From Paraburkholderia sp. IMGN_8 (GTDB lineage Bacteria > Pseudomonadota > Gammaproteobacteria > Burkholderiales > Burkholderiaceae): DNA of 64,000 nt. Both the position numbers and the translations under genes were made by a program. Positions 17,023 through 27,473 of the stretch are shown piece by piece; position 1 is the first letter of the stretch; the number at the start of each line of letters is the position of its first letter. The DNA lies in contig NZ_CP150901.1 of NCBI RefSeq assembly GCF_038050405.1, positions 1,798,001 through 1,862,000 of the forward strand, given 5' to 3'. A model generated the notes under the pieces. The model saw only the letters and a program-made list of their open reading frames with translations, ran no database searches and had not been told where the DNA came from.

Positions 17023-18984
17023 TTAGCCGGCCCCGGCCCCCGCCACGTGCGACGGCTGGCGCGTGTGCTGCAAGGTGGACGCGACCTGGCACTCTTCGAT
17101 CATCGCGCGGAACGTCGGCGCCGCGTGCGAGGCGCCGCTCGCCCCCGTTTCGGCCCCGTCTTCCGATGAGTTGTCTCCAACGCCCACGATCACCGTCGCC
17201 CTCGGGCGCCATTCGCGGGTGCGCCGCAGCATATTGCGCAGATACGGCGGCCATTCCGGCGCGTCGAGCGAGACGATGCAGATGATCGGCGCGTCCTTGA
17301 AGCTCGGTTCGTCGGCATGCGCGCTACGATAACCCGAGTGGGTGGCCATCATCGGTGCAAGGCCCTGGCGCGCAAGCAATTGCACGGCGACCGCAGTGAT
17401 CACTTCGTCGAACGCGCCGCGTCCGGGCACACAGAGCACCGAGGTCTTTCCGGTTGCCTGGTGCGTATGCGAGCGAGCCGGAATGTGACTGTCGTGCCGC
17501 TCCGAAAGATCAGCCGATGCCGAAGCCAATGCGGCTGCGGCGGATTCAGCCGGCTCCGGGCGCGACAGACGATCCGGCACGCCGTCCGCGATTTCCAGGT
17601 TCTCGACGATATCCACCAGCGCGTCGTTGATCCGCGCCAACTGCTCAGGCATCAGCACGCCGCGCAACGCATCGTTGCGGGCGAGCTTGAGCCCTTCCAG
17701 CGCGACTTTGTCGTAGTAATCGATCAACGACATCTCGCGCAGCAGCCGCTCGGCCTGCACGATCGCTTCATGTGGATCGTCCGCGAGCAACCGCTGATAG
17801 AAAGTCTGCGCGGGCGTGAGCGCCGGCTGGTCTCCCAGCAACACGGTCAGGAAGTTCAGCCGGTCGGCGTAACGGCCCAGCGTGACGACGCACAAGGTGA
17901 GCGGCGTCGACAGCACGAGCCCGATCGGCCCCCACAGCCAGCTCCAGAAAATTGCCGCCACCACTACAGCCAGAGGCGACAGGCCCGAGCGATGACCGTA
18001 CAGCAACGGCTCGGCGATCTGTCCGGCAACCACGTCGACGACGATGAACAGGATCAGCGTGTAGACGGCCATGGTCCATTGCGGCTGGATCGCGGCGGCG
18101 AGAAACACGGCGAGTATCGCGGCGATCCAGATGCCGATGTACGGCACGAAGCGCAGCAACGCGGCGATCACGCCGAACAGTAGCGCGCCCGGCACGCCGA
18201 TGATCGCAAGGCCGATGGCGATGGCGCCGCCCGCACTGAGGTTCACGCCCAGTTGCGCGACGAAGTAGCGGCTGAGCCGCCCGGCGGCATCGTTGATCGC
18301 GGTCGTGGTGCGATGCAGATCCCGCGAGCCGAAAAGACTGATCAAACGGTCGCGCAGATCTTCACGCTGCAGCAGGATGAAGATCGTCACGACCATCACG
18401 ATGAAGCCGGTCTCGATCGGTGCGATTGCCGGTGACAACGCGCGTTGAGCAAGTTGCAGCGGAGTCGGCGACGGCTCGTGGACTTCAACGGGCGTCGGCA
18501 CGGCCGGCGCATTGCGGGCGGCGCGTCCGGTGGGGCGCGGCGGGGTCGGCTTGCTCGGCGCGACGCGTTGCAACGTGGCGGCGGCGCGGCTCATCAGCGA
18601 ATCGGCGCGCCCTACGGTCTTCTCCTGCACCGTCTCGATCTTCTGTTCGATGGCCTCCTGATACTGCGGAAGATCGTTTGCCAGTTGCACGAGCTGCGCG
18701 CCGATCAGGCCGCCGACGGCCAGCAACGTGGACAGGGCGAACAGCACCGCGATAAAGATCGACGGCAACTGGCCCATGTGCAGCCGCCGCAACGCCTGCA
18801 CCAGCGGCGCAAGCAGAAAGCTGAGCAGCACCGACAGCGTGATCGGGATCAGCACCGCGCGCCCGAAGTAGAGCGCGCAAACCACCACCACGCCGGTGAT
18901 TATCGAGGCCAAACCATGCAGGCCGGGCGTTCCTGGCGGGTATACGCGGTTCGGCCGCCCATGCGGCGGTAACGATAGTTTCAT
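17023..18984 (-). CDS. AI-2E family (PerM-type) membrane protein with a C-terminal extension
   Basis: A membrane protein of about 653 residues. The N-terminal part has membrane segments typical of the AI-2E/PerM exporter family (for example GVVVVCALYFGRAVLIPITL near 32-50, and the paired helices around IGVPGALLFGVIAALLRFVP), interrupted by a proline-rich soluble loop (near 150-175). After residue about 370 the protein continues well past the normal family length with a soluble tail. The last 130 residues (VLCVPGRGAFDEVITAVAVQ and ICIVSLDAPEWPPYL) read like a Rossmann-type or B12-binding-like fold lacking the cobalamin histidine motif. Start: ATG at 18984, with an alternative GTG at 18990. Substrate unknown. 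Confidence 0.82.
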   Translation of the reverse strand: MKLSLPPHGRPNRVYPPGTPGLHGLASIITGVVVVCALYFGRAVLIPITLSVLLSFLLAPLVQALRRLHMGQLPSIFIAVLFALSTLLAVGGLIGAQLVQLANDLPQYQEAIEQKIETVQEKTVGRADSLMSRAAATLQRVAPSKPTPPRPTGRAARNAPAVPTPVEVHEPSPTPLQLAQRALSPAIAPIETGFIVMVVTIFILLQREDLRDRLISLFGSRDLHRTTTAINDAAGRLSRYFVAQLGVNLSAGGAIAIGLAIIGVPGALLFGVIAALLRFVPYIGIWIAAILAVFLAAAIQPQWTMAVYTLILFIVVDVVAGQIAEPLLYGHRSGLSPLAVVVAAIFWSWLWGPIGLVLSTPLTLCVVTLGRYADRLNFLTVLLGDQPALTPAQTFYQRLLADDPHEAIVQAERLLREMSLIDYYDKVALEGLKLARNDALRGVLMPEQLARINDALVDIVENLEIADGVPDRLSRPEPAESAAAALASASADLSERHDSHIPARSHTHQATGKTSVLCVPGRGAFDEVITAVAVQLLARQGLAPMMATHSGYRSAHADEPSFKDAPIICIVSLDAPEWPPYLRNMLRRTREWRPRATVIVGVGDNSSEDGAETGASGASHAAPTFRAMIEECQVASTLQHTRQPSHVAGAGAG

Positions 18985-19113
18985 GAGCACACTTTCCGAT
19001 GTAGTTGCGTGGGGGGCTTTATCGAGCGCGCGCGCGGAGGGAGCTGCGGCAGCCGATAGAGAGCGTCAGCAATTCGTATGCCTGGATTGTAGGCGTTTTG
19101 ACGGGCGGCGGTC

Positions 19114-20421
19114 TCATCCCATATGCAGCCGCAACAGTTCGAACAGTAGCGAGCTTGCATACAGCAACAAGCCGATGAAGCCGCCGACGATCGTCCCGTT
19201 GATACGGATGTACTGCAAATCCTTGCCGATGTTCAGTTCGACCTGCCGTGACATTTCGCGTGCGTCCCAGTTCTTCACCGTGTCGCTGATGTGGCGCGTG
19301 AGGAATTTAGCGAAGTCCGGCGCCATTGCGCGCGCCGCTTCTTCGAGGTGGTCGTTCAGCGATTGGCGCAGTGCCGGATCGTGCGCCAGTTCGCGGCCCA
19401 CCCATTGGCCCATCGCGACCACTCTCGCATGCAACGCCGATTCGCTGCTCTCCAGATCGCGCTTGAGCCAGGCGCGCAATTCGCCCCACATGTCTTTCAC
19501 GTAGGTGCTGAGGGCGTCGCCTTCCACCAGGTAGCGTTTCAGTTCCTCGCCTTTTTGCAGGTAAGCCGGATCCGCTTTGAGCCTCGCGATCAGCCGTTGC
19601 ACGACGTCGTCGAACTTCTGACGCAACTGATGGGCCGGGTTCTTGCTGATCTGCTCGAGCATTCGGTTTACCACGTTGGCGATCGTTTCGGCGCCTTTTT
19701 CGCCGATCCACGCGGACGGCAGGATTTTTTCCATGGCCGGATATTCGCTTTTGAACCAATCGACGATGCGCTCAGCGATGAATTCACGCGCCTGCGGCTC
19801 GCGCAGCAGCGCCACCACCTGCTCGATGCCGGCGTCGAGCAATTCCTGATGACGGCCGTCTTTGGTCAGCGTGTCGAGAATCGAGCCCATCGATTGGGAT
19901 AGATCCACTTTCGCGAGCACGTCGCGCAGCGCGTCCTTGATGAAGACCTGGATGCGCACGTCGTCGGTCAACTCGAGAATGCCGCCCGTCAGTTTGACGA
20001 CGTAGTTGCCCAAACGCTCGGTGTTGGCCGGCGTGGTGAGCCAGGACGTAATGCTTTGCGCCGGGTTGTGTTTCTGGATCAGCCCGACGATCGACGACAC
20101 ATCCAGAAACTTGTCCTGCACGAAGACCGCGAGGTTGTCGGCGATCTTGTGCTTGTTTCTCGGAATGATGGCCGTGTGCGCGGACACGACCGGGATCGGC
20201 ACGCGGCGAAACAGCGCGACCACTGCGAACCAGTCGGCGAGCGCGCCGACCATCGCGGCCTCGGAGACCGCTTTGATCCCGTCGATCCAGATGCCGCGCG
20301 GCATGAAAGCGGTCACGACGAAAATGCAGGCCGCGGCCAGCAGCAACAGCAACGGGTTGCGCTTGGCCTTTTTCAGCTCGATCTCTTTGTTCATGGGCAG
20401 CGGGGTTGGTTCGATTGGCAT
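19114..20421 (-). CDS. DUF445 family membrane protein (YjiN-like)
   Basis: A 435-residue DUF445 protein. A hydrophobic N-terminal helix (NPLLLLLAAACIFVVTAF) and a second helix (ALADWFAVVALFRRVPIPVV) flank the hallmark ADWFAV sequence. A long charged middle with helical repeats follows, and a C-terminal membrane helix (GGFIGLLLYASSLLFELL) closes it. This matches YjiN-type inner-membrane proteins of unknown function. The start is uncertain: ATGs at 20421 and 20394 are both in frame and neither has a strong ribosome site. The gene is divergent from the nuclease gene at 20586. Confidence 0.85.
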   Translation of the reverse strand: MPIEPTPLPMNKEIELKKAKRNPLLLLLAAACIFVVTAFMPRGIWIDGIKAVSEAAMVGALADWFAVVALFRRVPIPVVSAHTAIIPRNKHKIADNLAVFVQDKFLDVSSIVGLIQKHNPAQSITSWLTTPANTERLGNYVVKLTGGILELTDDVRIQVFIKDALRDVLAKVDLSQSMGSILDTLTKDGRHQELLDAGIEQVVALLREPQAREFIAERIVDWFKSEYPAMEKILPSAWIGEKGAETIANVVNRMLEQISKNPAHQLRQKFDDVVQRLIARLKADPAYLQKGEELKRYLVEGDALSTYVKDMWGELRAWLKRDLESSESALHARVVAMGQWVGRELAHDPALRQSLNDHLEEAARAMAPDFAKFLTRHISDTVKNWDAREMSRQVELNIGKDLQYIRINGTIVGGFIGLLLYASSLLFELLRLHMG

Positions 20422-20585
20422 GATGCGGTGCGATTGATGCTTGACGCGCGCGTCCGGAAACGCGAGTGTAGCGCCGCGGTTCTGGCAGTGTGTTCCTCGC
20501 CAGGGGCATTGTTAGTCCCGATGGCGCGGTAACATCCACGGTTAGACTGCGAAGCGACGATGGCAATGAACAGAATGGAGGCACA

Positions 20586-21728
20586 GTGATCAGGTTTCTG
20601 CACACCGCGGACTGGCAGATAGGCACGCAATTCGGCCAGTTCGAGCCGGACGAAGCCGCGCACCTCGCGGAAGCGCGCTTCGAGACCGTGCGCCGGATCG
20701 CCGCGCAAGCAACGGCGCGCAAGGTCGACGCCGTCCTGGTCGCGGGCGACGTGTTCGATCAGCAAACCGCATCGGACACGGTGATCCGCCGTTTGTTCGG
20801 CGCGCTGCAAGCGTTCTCCGGCCCCTGGATCATGTTGCCGGGCAATCACGATGCCGCGCTGGTCGAAAGCGTCTGGACCCGCGCGCAGCGTCTGAACTGC
20901 ATTGCGCCGAACGTGCGGGTCGTGCTCGAACCCGGCGTGGTGGCGCTCGACGCCTGCCAATGCGCTTTGCTATGCGCGCCGCTCACGCAACGCATCACCT
21001 ACGACGACACCACCGCCTTTTTCGACGCAACCGAAACGCTGCCCGGCTATTGCCGCGTGGGGCTCGCGCACGGCAGCGTCAGCGGGATCTTGCAGGACGG
21101 CATCGATTCGTCGAATCCGATCGCGCCGACGCGTGCGGCGACCGCGCGTCTCGACTATCTCGCGCTCGGCGACTGGCACGGTCACTTTCGCGTCAACGAG
21201 CGTACCTGGTATGCCGGCACGCACGAGCAGGACCGCTTCCGCGCCAACGATCCTGGCTTCATGCTCGACGTCACGCTGACGGAGCCGGGCGCGTTGCCGG
21301 CGGTCGAGCCGGTGCGGGTCGGCAAATATCAATGGCATCGGTGGGAGGCAGTGATTTCGGTGCCGACCGATGTGGACTCGCTGAAGGCGCGGCTCGCCGC
21401 GCTGGACGCCACCGACGTGCTGCGGCTGGTCGTGAGCGGCACGGCCGCGCTGGCCGAGGCCGAAGCGATTCACGTCGCAGTGGAAGAGGCCCGCGCACGC
21501 GTGCGTGCGTTGCGTGTCGATCTGGGCGGCCTGCACGTGCTGCCCACCGCTGACGACCTCGCCGAGCTCGGCGCGCAAAGCGGTTACCTCGCGAAGGTGG
21601 TGGCGCGTCTGCGTGGCTTGCAGGAAGACCCGCAGGCCGACCCGCAACAAGCGACGCGAGCCGCGGAGGCGTTGCTGCTTCTTGCACGTTTTCAACGTGA
21701 ACTGCCGCGCGAAGCGAGGTCCGCATGA
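20586..21728 (+). CDS. SbcD/YhaO-type metallophosphoesterase DNA nuclease
   Basis: A 380-residue calcineurin-like phosphoesterase of the SbcD/Mre11 type. Metal-binding motifs are clear near the N-terminus: FLHTADWQIG, VLVAGDVFD, MLPGNHDAAL, then GLAHGS and LALGDWHGH. It is shorter than E. coli SbcD and closer to YhaO-like proteins. Start is GTG at 20586, preceded by TGGAG. The stop overlaps the ATG of the next gene (ATGA at 21725-21728), so the two subunits are translationally coupled. The pair is probably an SbcCD-like DNA end-processing complex; the exact substrate is not known. Confidence 0.88.
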   Translation: MIRFLHTADWQIGTQFGQFEPDEAAHLAEARFETVRRIAAQATARKVDAVLVAGDVFDQQTASDTVIRRLFGALQAFSGPWIMLPGNHDAALVESVWTRAQRLNCIAPNVRVVLEPGVVALDACQCALLCAPLTQRITYDDTTAFFDATETLPGYCRVGLAHGSVSGILQDGIDSSNPIAPTRAATARLDYLALGDWHGHFRVNERTWYAGTHEQDRFRANDPGFMLDVTLTEPGALPAVEPVRVGKYQWHRWEAVISVPTDVDSLKARLAALDATDVLRLVVSGTAALAEAEAIHVAVEEARARVRALRVDLGGLHVLPTADDLAELGAQSGYLAKVVARLRGLQEDPQADPQQATRAAEALLLLARFQRELPREARSA

Positions 21729-24349
21729 AGCTGGAAAGTATCGCGATTCAGGAGTTCAAGCAGTTCACCGGCCGGCTCGTCATCGACGATTTGCAACCCG
21801 GGCTCAATCTGTTCACCGGCCCCAACGAGGCAGGCAAGAGCACGATCGCCGAGGCCGTGCGGACGGTGTTCCTCGAGCGCTATAAGGCGTCGCATCTGAA
21901 AGACTTGCTGCCATGGGGCAAGGCGAGCGGGCAGCCGTCGGTGGAAGTGACGTTCGACCTCGACGGCACCGCGTGCAAGCTGTCGAAGCACTTCGTCACG
22001 CGGCAGCGCTGCGATCTGAGCATCGGTCAGGCTGTGTTCGGCGAAGACGAAGCCGAAGACAAGCTTGCCGCGTTACTCGGGTTTTCGCGTCCGGCGCGTG
22101 GGCCGCTCAAGGCCGAGAACGCCGGCGTGCCGGGTTTGTTGTGGGTGCAACAAGGCGGCACGCAGGAGGTGCGCGATTCGACCGGCCACGCGGCACAGTA
22201 TCTGCGCGATGCGCTGTCGCAGCTATCGGGAAGCAATGAATCGGCGGGCGAGGATGCGTTGATCGCCGCCGTGCAGCGCGAGCTTCGTCAGTTGCTGACC
22301 GCGCGCACGCAGAAATCCACTGGGCCGCTGGCCGACGCCGAGCAGGCATTGACGGCGCTGACTGCCGAGCGCGATGAGCTGGAACAGCAGCGTCTGCAGT
22401 TTGAGGAGAACATTGCGCGTCTAGCCACGCAGCAGGAAGCCTTCGACGATGCGCAACGCAAGCGGCCCTGGGCGCTGCACGAGCAGAAGGCGGTGCTGGC
22501 GCAACAGCGCGCCGATGCCGCGGCGGAACTCGAACGCAGTCTTCAGGGGCTTGCGCAGTCGCTGCAAGTGAACGAGGCGGAGCTGGCGTTGTCGTTGCAG
22601 CAGGAGCAGGGCGCGACGGAACTGGAGGCCGCAATTTCCCGCGAGCGGCAACAACTCGACGCCGCGCGAGCCGGCGTGCTGACTGCCCAGAATGAGCATG
22701 GCGATGCGGTGGCGCGTGTTGCGCAGTTGGAGCAGGCGTATGGCGATGCCAGCCGTGTGCTTGAACTGGCTAACGCCGCCGTCATGGCGGGCGATCTGCG
22801 CAGTCAGATTGCTCTGCATCGTGCGGAAAGCGAGCGGCTCGAAGCGGCTATTGCCGCGGCCGGCAAGGCGAACGAGGCCGTTCTCGAGGCAACACGTGCA
22901 GCGGCCGCGCTTGAAATCGACGCGACGCAACTGAAACGGCTGCAATCGCTCGATAGCGAATTGACGGTGCTGCGCGCGCGAACCGATGCTGCGATGACAC
23001 GCATCGAATACCGGCTGAACGGCGCGATCACGGTCGGCGATGCGCAGGTGACCGGCGAGGGCGTGCTGCGTCTCGACGAGGAGAAGTTGATCGGTCTCGG
23101 CGATCTCGGCGAATTGCGCGTGATCCCGGGTGTGTCCGATCTGTCCGCGCAGCTCACTGAACTGGCGTCGCTCGAATCTCAGCATGCTCAACTTTTGAAG
23201 ACGCTGGGTGTGGCGTCGCTGGGCGAAGCGCAGGCGCGCCATGAGCAGTGGAAGACGCTCGTCGCGCAGCAGAAAAGCCAGGCGAAAATTCTCGAAGTGC
23301 ACGCGCCACAGGGTATCGACGCGCTGCGCGCCGCGTTGGCTTCGGCAGCCGCACGGTTGGAGACATCGAATGAGCGTCTGGCGATGTTGCCCGATGTTTC
23401 CGCCGCGCTGCCGCCCGACGATGCACGCCGCGCTGCCGACATCGCTCGCGATGCGTTGGAAGCCGCCAGAAAAGTGCTGGCGCAGGCCGCGGAAAACCGC
23501 TCGACCGCGACGGCCACGACCGAATCGCTCGCCGGGCAGCTGCAACGCAAAGAGCAGCAAATGCAAGACGAAGCGTTTTGCCGCAACCGTGCGCAGTGGC
23601 AGACGAAAATCGTCGAGCAACGCGTGCAGGTGGAGGTGTTGAAAAAGCAGCTCGAAGGACGCGAGCGCGAACTGGAGGCGGCGCGCCTCGATGATCCGGC
23701 GGCTGAGGCGAAGCGCTACCGGGCGTCGGCTGAACTCGCGCGCAACGAGCAGCACGAGCGGCAACTGCGGATTGCGGAATTGCGCAGTCAACTGGAAACG
23801 GTCGGCGCCTCCGGGCTTGGCGAGCGTCTCGCGGCTGTGGAGGCAGCGGTGGAGCAGGCCACTCGCCGCAGGGACGAACTGAGTTTGCGGGCGAGCGCAT
23901 TGAGTTTGCTCGACGAGGTGTTGGTCGACGAGCGCGATACGGCTGTGGCGCAATTGCGTGCGCCGCTGACCGAGCGGCTCGGGCACTATCTGAAGCGGAT
24001 TTTCCCGCAGTCGACGATCGCACTCGGCGACGATCTGAGTCCCGCGACTTTGGAGCGCGACGGTCGCGCCGATACGCTCGATGCATTGAGCTTCGGCACC
24101 CGCGAGCAACTCGGTATTCTGACGCGGCTGGCGTATGCGGATTTGTTGAAGGCTTCAGGCCGCCCCACGTTGCTGATGCTCGACGACGCCGCTGTGCACA
24201 CCGACGCCGCGCGGCGCGATGCAATCAAACGCGCGTTGATCGATGCCGCGACGCGGCATCAGATTCTGGTGTTCACGTGCCATCCGGAGCTTTGGGACGA
24301 TCTTGGTGTGAGACAGCGGGCGCTTGAGGATTTGAGGGTGGCGGCTTAG
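21725..24349 (+). CDS. AAA-family ATPase with long coiled coils (YhaN/SbcC-like)
   Basis: An 874-residue ABC/SMC-type ATPase. The Walker A site is GPNEAGKST near residue 36. Long alanine/glutamine/glutamate-rich coiled coils fill the middle (for example near 190-330 and 560-720). An ABC signature-like FGTREQLGI near 788 and a Walker B LLMLDDAAVHTD near 818 complete the ATP site. The zinc-hook CxxC of true SbcC/Rad50 is not visible in the middle, which supports a YhaN-like rather than SbcC identity. It is translationally coupled to the nuclease gene upstream. Confidence 0.88.
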   Translation: MKLESIAIQEFKQFTGRLVIDDLQPGLNLFTGPNEAGKSTIAEAVRTVFLERYKASHLKDLLPWGKASGQPSVEVTFDLDGTACKLSKHFVTRQRCDLSIGQAVFGEDEAEDKLAALLGFSRPARGPLKAENAGVPGLLWVQQGGTQEVRDSTGHAAQYLRDALSQLSGSNESAGEDALIAAVQRELRQLLTARTQKSTGPLADAEQALTALTAERDELEQQRLQFEENIARLATQQEAFDDAQRKRPWALHEQKAVLAQQRADAAAELERSLQGLAQSLQVNEAELALSLQQEQGATELEAAISRERQQLDAARAGVLTAQNEHGDAVARVAQLEQAYGDASRVLELANAAVMAGDLRSQIALHRAESERLEAAIAAAGKANEAVLEATRAAAALEIDATQLKRLQSLDSELTVLRARTDAAMTRIEYRLNGAITVGDAQVTGEGVLRLDEEKLIGLGDLGELRVIPGVSDLSAQLTELASLESQHAQLLKTLGVASLGEAQARHEQWKTLVAQQKSQAKILEVHAPQGIDALRAALASAAARLETSNERLAMLPDVSAALPPDDARRAADIARDALEAARKVLAQAAENRSTATATTESLAGQLQRKEQQMQDEAFCRNRAQWQTKIVEQRVQVEVLKKQLEGRERELEAARLDDPAAEAKRYRASAELARNEQHERQLRIAELRSQLETVGASGLGERLAAVEAAVEQATRRRDELSLRASALSLLDEVLVDERDTAVAQLRAPLTERLGHYLKRIFPQSTIALGDDLSPATLERDGRADTLDALSFGTREQLGILTRLAYADLLKASGRPTLLMLDDAAVHTDAARRDAIKRALIDAATRHQILVFTCHPELWDDLGVRQRALEDLRVAA

Positions 24350-24408
24350 GGCGCGGTGCGGTGGTTAGGGGACGTGCGCCTAGGTAAGCCTCGAAAGCAC
24401 GCTTCGAT

Positions 24409-26127
24409 TCACTCATACCACCGCGGCGTATAAACCCACTCACGACCATCGTCACCACGCGCAAAGCCCCGCGTTGTCGACGAACCGACGATCACCATCG
24501 TCCGCATATCCACATCGGAGGAACGCAGTTCGCCGAGCGTGGTCGTACGCAGCGTGCCGCCCGCTCTGCCGACATCGCGCCCGAGCACCACTTTCGTAGC
24601 CGCGGCGCGATATTCCCGCACGATATCCAGCGCCTTATCCAGCTGCCACGGTCGCGCGCGCGAGATCGGGTTATAGAACGCCATCACGAGATCCGCTTCG
24701 GCCGCGTGCCTGAGGCGTTTTTCGATGATCGTCCAGGGCTTCAGGTTATCGGATAGCGAGAGCATGCAGAAGTCATGTCCCAGCGGCGCGCCGGCTTGCG
24801 CCGCAGTGGCCATTGCCGCGGACACGCCCGGTACGATCGAAAGCTCGACTGCTGCCCAGTCGGTGTGCTCCGCGCCTTCCAGCGCTTCAAGCACCGCAGC
24901 CGCCATCGCGAACACGCCTGGATCGCCCGACGACACCATCACCACCGATCGTCCCGTGCTCGCCAGTTCGAACGCATGACGCGCGCGTTGCATTTCCTCG
25001 CGATTGTCCGTGCCATGCACGCGTTGATCGGCGCGCAACGGGCCGGCCATTTTCACGTAGGTGTCGTAGCCGAGGATATCGGTCGCCTCGTTGAGCGCCG
25101 TGCGCGCCGCGGGCACCATCAGATCGGCGCTGCCCGGACCGAGACCGATCACCGTGAGGCGGCCGCGCGCACGGCCAATGCTGTCGGGATCGATAGCAAG
25201 CGGGGCCAGCGCCAGCGCAATGCCCGCGTTGGCGTCGTCGTGCAGCGTTTCGTAGGGGATGCGCAGTGCGGCATGCAGCACATTGCGCGGCGGCTCGCCA
25301 TCTTCCGGGCGCGTTTGAGCGAACCGCAGCGGCACGTTCAAACTCGCGGCGGCTTCGGCGAGCGCCGGGTCGGTCATCCGTTCCGACGCTGCCAGCAGCG
25401 CCGCCAGCGAAAGCGCCGCGAGACCGTGCGTATCCAACGCTTCGCGCACATGCCCGGCGATCTGTGCGCCCGAACCCGAACCTGTTAGCGCTGCAACCAC
25501 ACTACGCGGATGAATCACCAACTCGTCGGCATCGCCATGCCATGCACGCGGCGTCACACGAATCGCCAGACGCGCCGAGCTCGAACGCGGCAATTGCGCA
25601 TCATCGAGCCACGGCGCTTCGCCTTCGATTCGCGTGCTTTCACCTGCCAGCAGATCCGACACGAAACGCTTGCCCTGCGCGAGGTCGGCCAACGCATAGC
25701 CTTCAGGCGGATTGAGCACGCAGGTACCGAAGCGCAGTTCGCCGCTCGTCGTGATCGCGGGCGGCACGGCCAGCGCGGCGGCGATTTCGCGCGCCATCAC
25801 GTTGACGCCCGCGAGTCCGCCGAGCAGCGGCACGACCGCGCTGCCGTCTTCGGCGACGGCCAGTACCGGCGGTTCGACGCCCTTGTTCGACAGCAGCGGC
25901 GCGACGCAGCGAATCACGATGCCGGCCGCGCACAGCGCGACGATCGGCGTGCCGCGCGCATACAGCTCACCCAGATGCGCACCGAGTTCAATGTACGAGA
26001 CGTCGGCTTCGACACGCCCCTGTAAAGCGTGCACCTGCGCACCGGCATACAGCGCCTGCACGCGCCGCGCGGTCGCCAACGCGCCCGCGCCGAGAATCAC
26101 GATCGCGGGCGGCATCATCCTTGCCAT
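24409..26127 (-). CDS. cobJ: fused CbiG / precorrin-3B C17-methyltransferase (CobJ)
   Basis: A fusion of about 572 residues. The first half is CbiG-like ([20 protein letters not shown], then [19 protein letters not shown] and a C-terminal CbiG domain with [16 protein letters not shown]). CbiG opens the lactone ring in the anaerobic pathway. The second half is a SAM-dependent tetrapyrrole methylase of CobJ/CbiH type ([49 protein letters not shown]). The start is placed at 26127, overlapping cobI by 13 bp; ATG 26118 is an alternative. It is the last gene of the riboswitch-led operon cobG-cobH-cobI-cobJ. Confidence 0.9.
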   Translation of the reverse strand: MARMMPPAIVILGAGALATARRVQALYAGAQVHALQGRVEADVSYIELGAHLGELYARGTPIVALCAAGIVIRCVAPLLSNKGVEPPVLAVAEDGSAVVPLLGGLAGVNVMAREIAAALAVPPAITTSGELRFGTCVLNPPEGYALADLAQGKRFVSDLLAGESTRIEGEAPWLDDAQLPRSSSARLAIRVTPRAWHGDADELVIHPRSVVAALTGSGSGAQIAGHVREALDTHGLAALSLAALLAASERMTDPALAEAAASLNVPLRFAQTRPEDGEPPRNVLHAALRIPYETLHDDANAGIALALAPLAIDPDSIGRARGRLTVIGLGPGSADLMVPAARTALNEATDILGYDTYVKMAGPLRADQRVHGTDNREEMQRARHAFELASTGRSVVMVSSGDPGVFAMAAAVLEALEGAEHTDWAAVELSIVPGVSAAMATAAQAGAPLGHDFCMLSLSDNLKPWTIIEKRLRHAAEADLVMAFYNPISRARPWQLDKALDIVREYRAAATKVVLGRDVGRAGGTLRTTTLGELRSSDVDMRTMVIVGSSTTRGFARGDDGREWVYTPRWYE

Positions 26128-26846
26128 TTTTCCCCCGGCACCACGAGCAGCGAAAAATACGGCGACGCCATCGGATCGACTTCCGCGAGCGGCACGATGC
26201 GCTGATTGCCCATCGTTGCGCGTTCGACGTAGAGCGCGCGATCCGCGAGACCGAGTTCGCCCAGCACGCGCCGCACCTTGTCGAAATTGCGGCCGAGTTT
26301 CATCACGACGGCGGCGTCGGCATCGGCGAGACGCCGGCGCAATTCGTCTTCGGGCAACACGCCGGAAAGCACCGACAAACTCTGATTGCGATACACCAGC
26401 GGCGAGCCGAGCACGGCTGCGCCGCCGAGCATCGAGCACACGCCCGGCACCACTTCGGCTTCGAAGCGCGCGGCGAGCCGGTCGTGCAGATACATATACG
26501 AGCCGTAGAAAAACGGATCGCCTTCGCAGATCACCGCGACATCGCGGCCCGCGTCTAGATGAGCAGCGACGATTCCGGCGGCGGTGTCGTAGAAGTCGGC
26601 GATGATCGCTTCATACGAGAGCGGCGGTTCGAGCGCTTCGGTCGTGACCGGATAGACGAGCGGCAGATGCTGTTGCGTGTCGTTCAGATGCGCTTCGATG
26701 ATGCTGAACGCGTTGCCTTTCTTGCCCTTCGCCACGAAATACGCGACCACCGGCGCGGCTTTCAGCAGCCGCAGCGCTTTCAGCGTGATCAGTTCCGGGT
26801 CGCCGGGACCGACGCCGAGTCCGAACAAACGTCCTTGCGCGCTCAT
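26115..26846 (-). CDS. cobI: precorrin-2 C20-methyltransferase
   Basis: A 243-residue SAM-dependent methylase (CobI/CbiL) that adds the C20 methyl group to precorrin-2. Family motifs are visible: [20 protein letters not shown] at the N-terminus, [20 protein letters not shown] near 98 and [14 protein letters not shown] near 130. It directly abuts cobH (its ATG follows the cobH stop with no gap) and overlaps the start of cobJ. Confidence 0.94.
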   Translation of the reverse strand: MSAQGRLFGLGVGPGDPELITLKALRLLKAAPVVAYFVAKGKKGNAFSIIEAHLNDTQQHLPLVYPVTTEALEPPLSYEAIIADFYDTAAGIVAAHLDAGRDVAVICEGDPFFYGSYMYLHDRLAARFEAEVVPGVCSMLGGAAVLGSPLVYRNQSLSVLSGVLPEDELRRRLADADAAVVMKLGRNFDKVRRVLGELGLADRALYVERATMGNQRIVPLAEVDPMASPYFSLLVVPGEKWQG

Positions 26847-27473
26847 TTACTCGACCTCCGTAGCCAGCGCATTGACGGCGGCGGCGGCCATCGCACTGCC
26901 GCCGCGTCTGCCGTGGACCACCACGTAGGGCACGCCGCGGCTGTCTTCTGCGAGCAGCGCTTTCGATTCCGCCGCGCCGACGAAGCCGACCGGAAAACCG
27001 AGAATCAACGCGGGCTTTGGCGCGCCGGCATCGAGCATGTCGAGCAGATGAAAGAGGGCAGTCGGCGCATTGCCGATCACGACGACGCTGCCCGCCAGAT
27101 GCGGACGCCACAATTCGAGCGCGGCGGCCGAACGCGTGTTGCCGAGTTCGCGCGCCAACGACGGCACGTCCATATGCGTAAGCGTGCAGATCACTTCGTT
27201 ATTCGCGGGCAGTCGTGCTCGCGTAATGCCTTGCGCGACCATGCCCGCATCGCACAGAATCGGCGCGCCTTGCGCCAGCGCCGTGCGGCCCGCGGTGCCT
27301 GCGCCTGCGGAAAAACTCAGATCGTCGATCACGTCGACCATCCCGCAGGCGTGGATCACGCGCACGGCGAGTTTCTCGAGGTCGGCGGGGATGCGCGACA
27401 GATCGGCCTCGGCGCGAATCGTCGCGAAGGATTGGCGATAGATCTCCTGACCGTCGCGAATGTAATCAAGCAT
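26847..27473 (-). CDS. cobH: precorrin-8X methylmutase
   Basis: A 208-residue CobH/CbiC enzyme that moves a methyl group from C11 to C12 to make hydrogenobyrinate. The catalytic histidine is in RVIHACGMVDV near residue 40, and the family segments GAPILCDAGMVAQGI and LILGFPVGFVGAAESKALL are present. It overlaps cobG by 8 bp, so translation is coupled. Length and motifs fit the family without gaps. Confidence 0.94.
   Translation of the reverse strand: MLDYIRDGQEIYRQSFATIRAEADLSRIPADLEKLAVRVIHACGMVDVIDDLSFSAGAGTAGRTALAQGAPILCDAGMVAQGITRARLPANNEVICTLTHMDVPSLARELGNTRSAAALELWRPHLAGSVVVIGNAPTALFHLLDMLDAGAPKPALILGFPVGFVGAAESKALLAEDSRGVPYVVVHGRRGGSAMAAAAVNALATEVE

Noticed and set aside
22107..24224. 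Long antisense ORFs (up to 562 codons) opposite the AAA ATPase gene
   Set aside because: High-GC coding DNA leaves long open frames on the opposite strand. These translations are Arg/His-rich with no recognisable motifs, while the plus-strand protein has full ATPase motifs.
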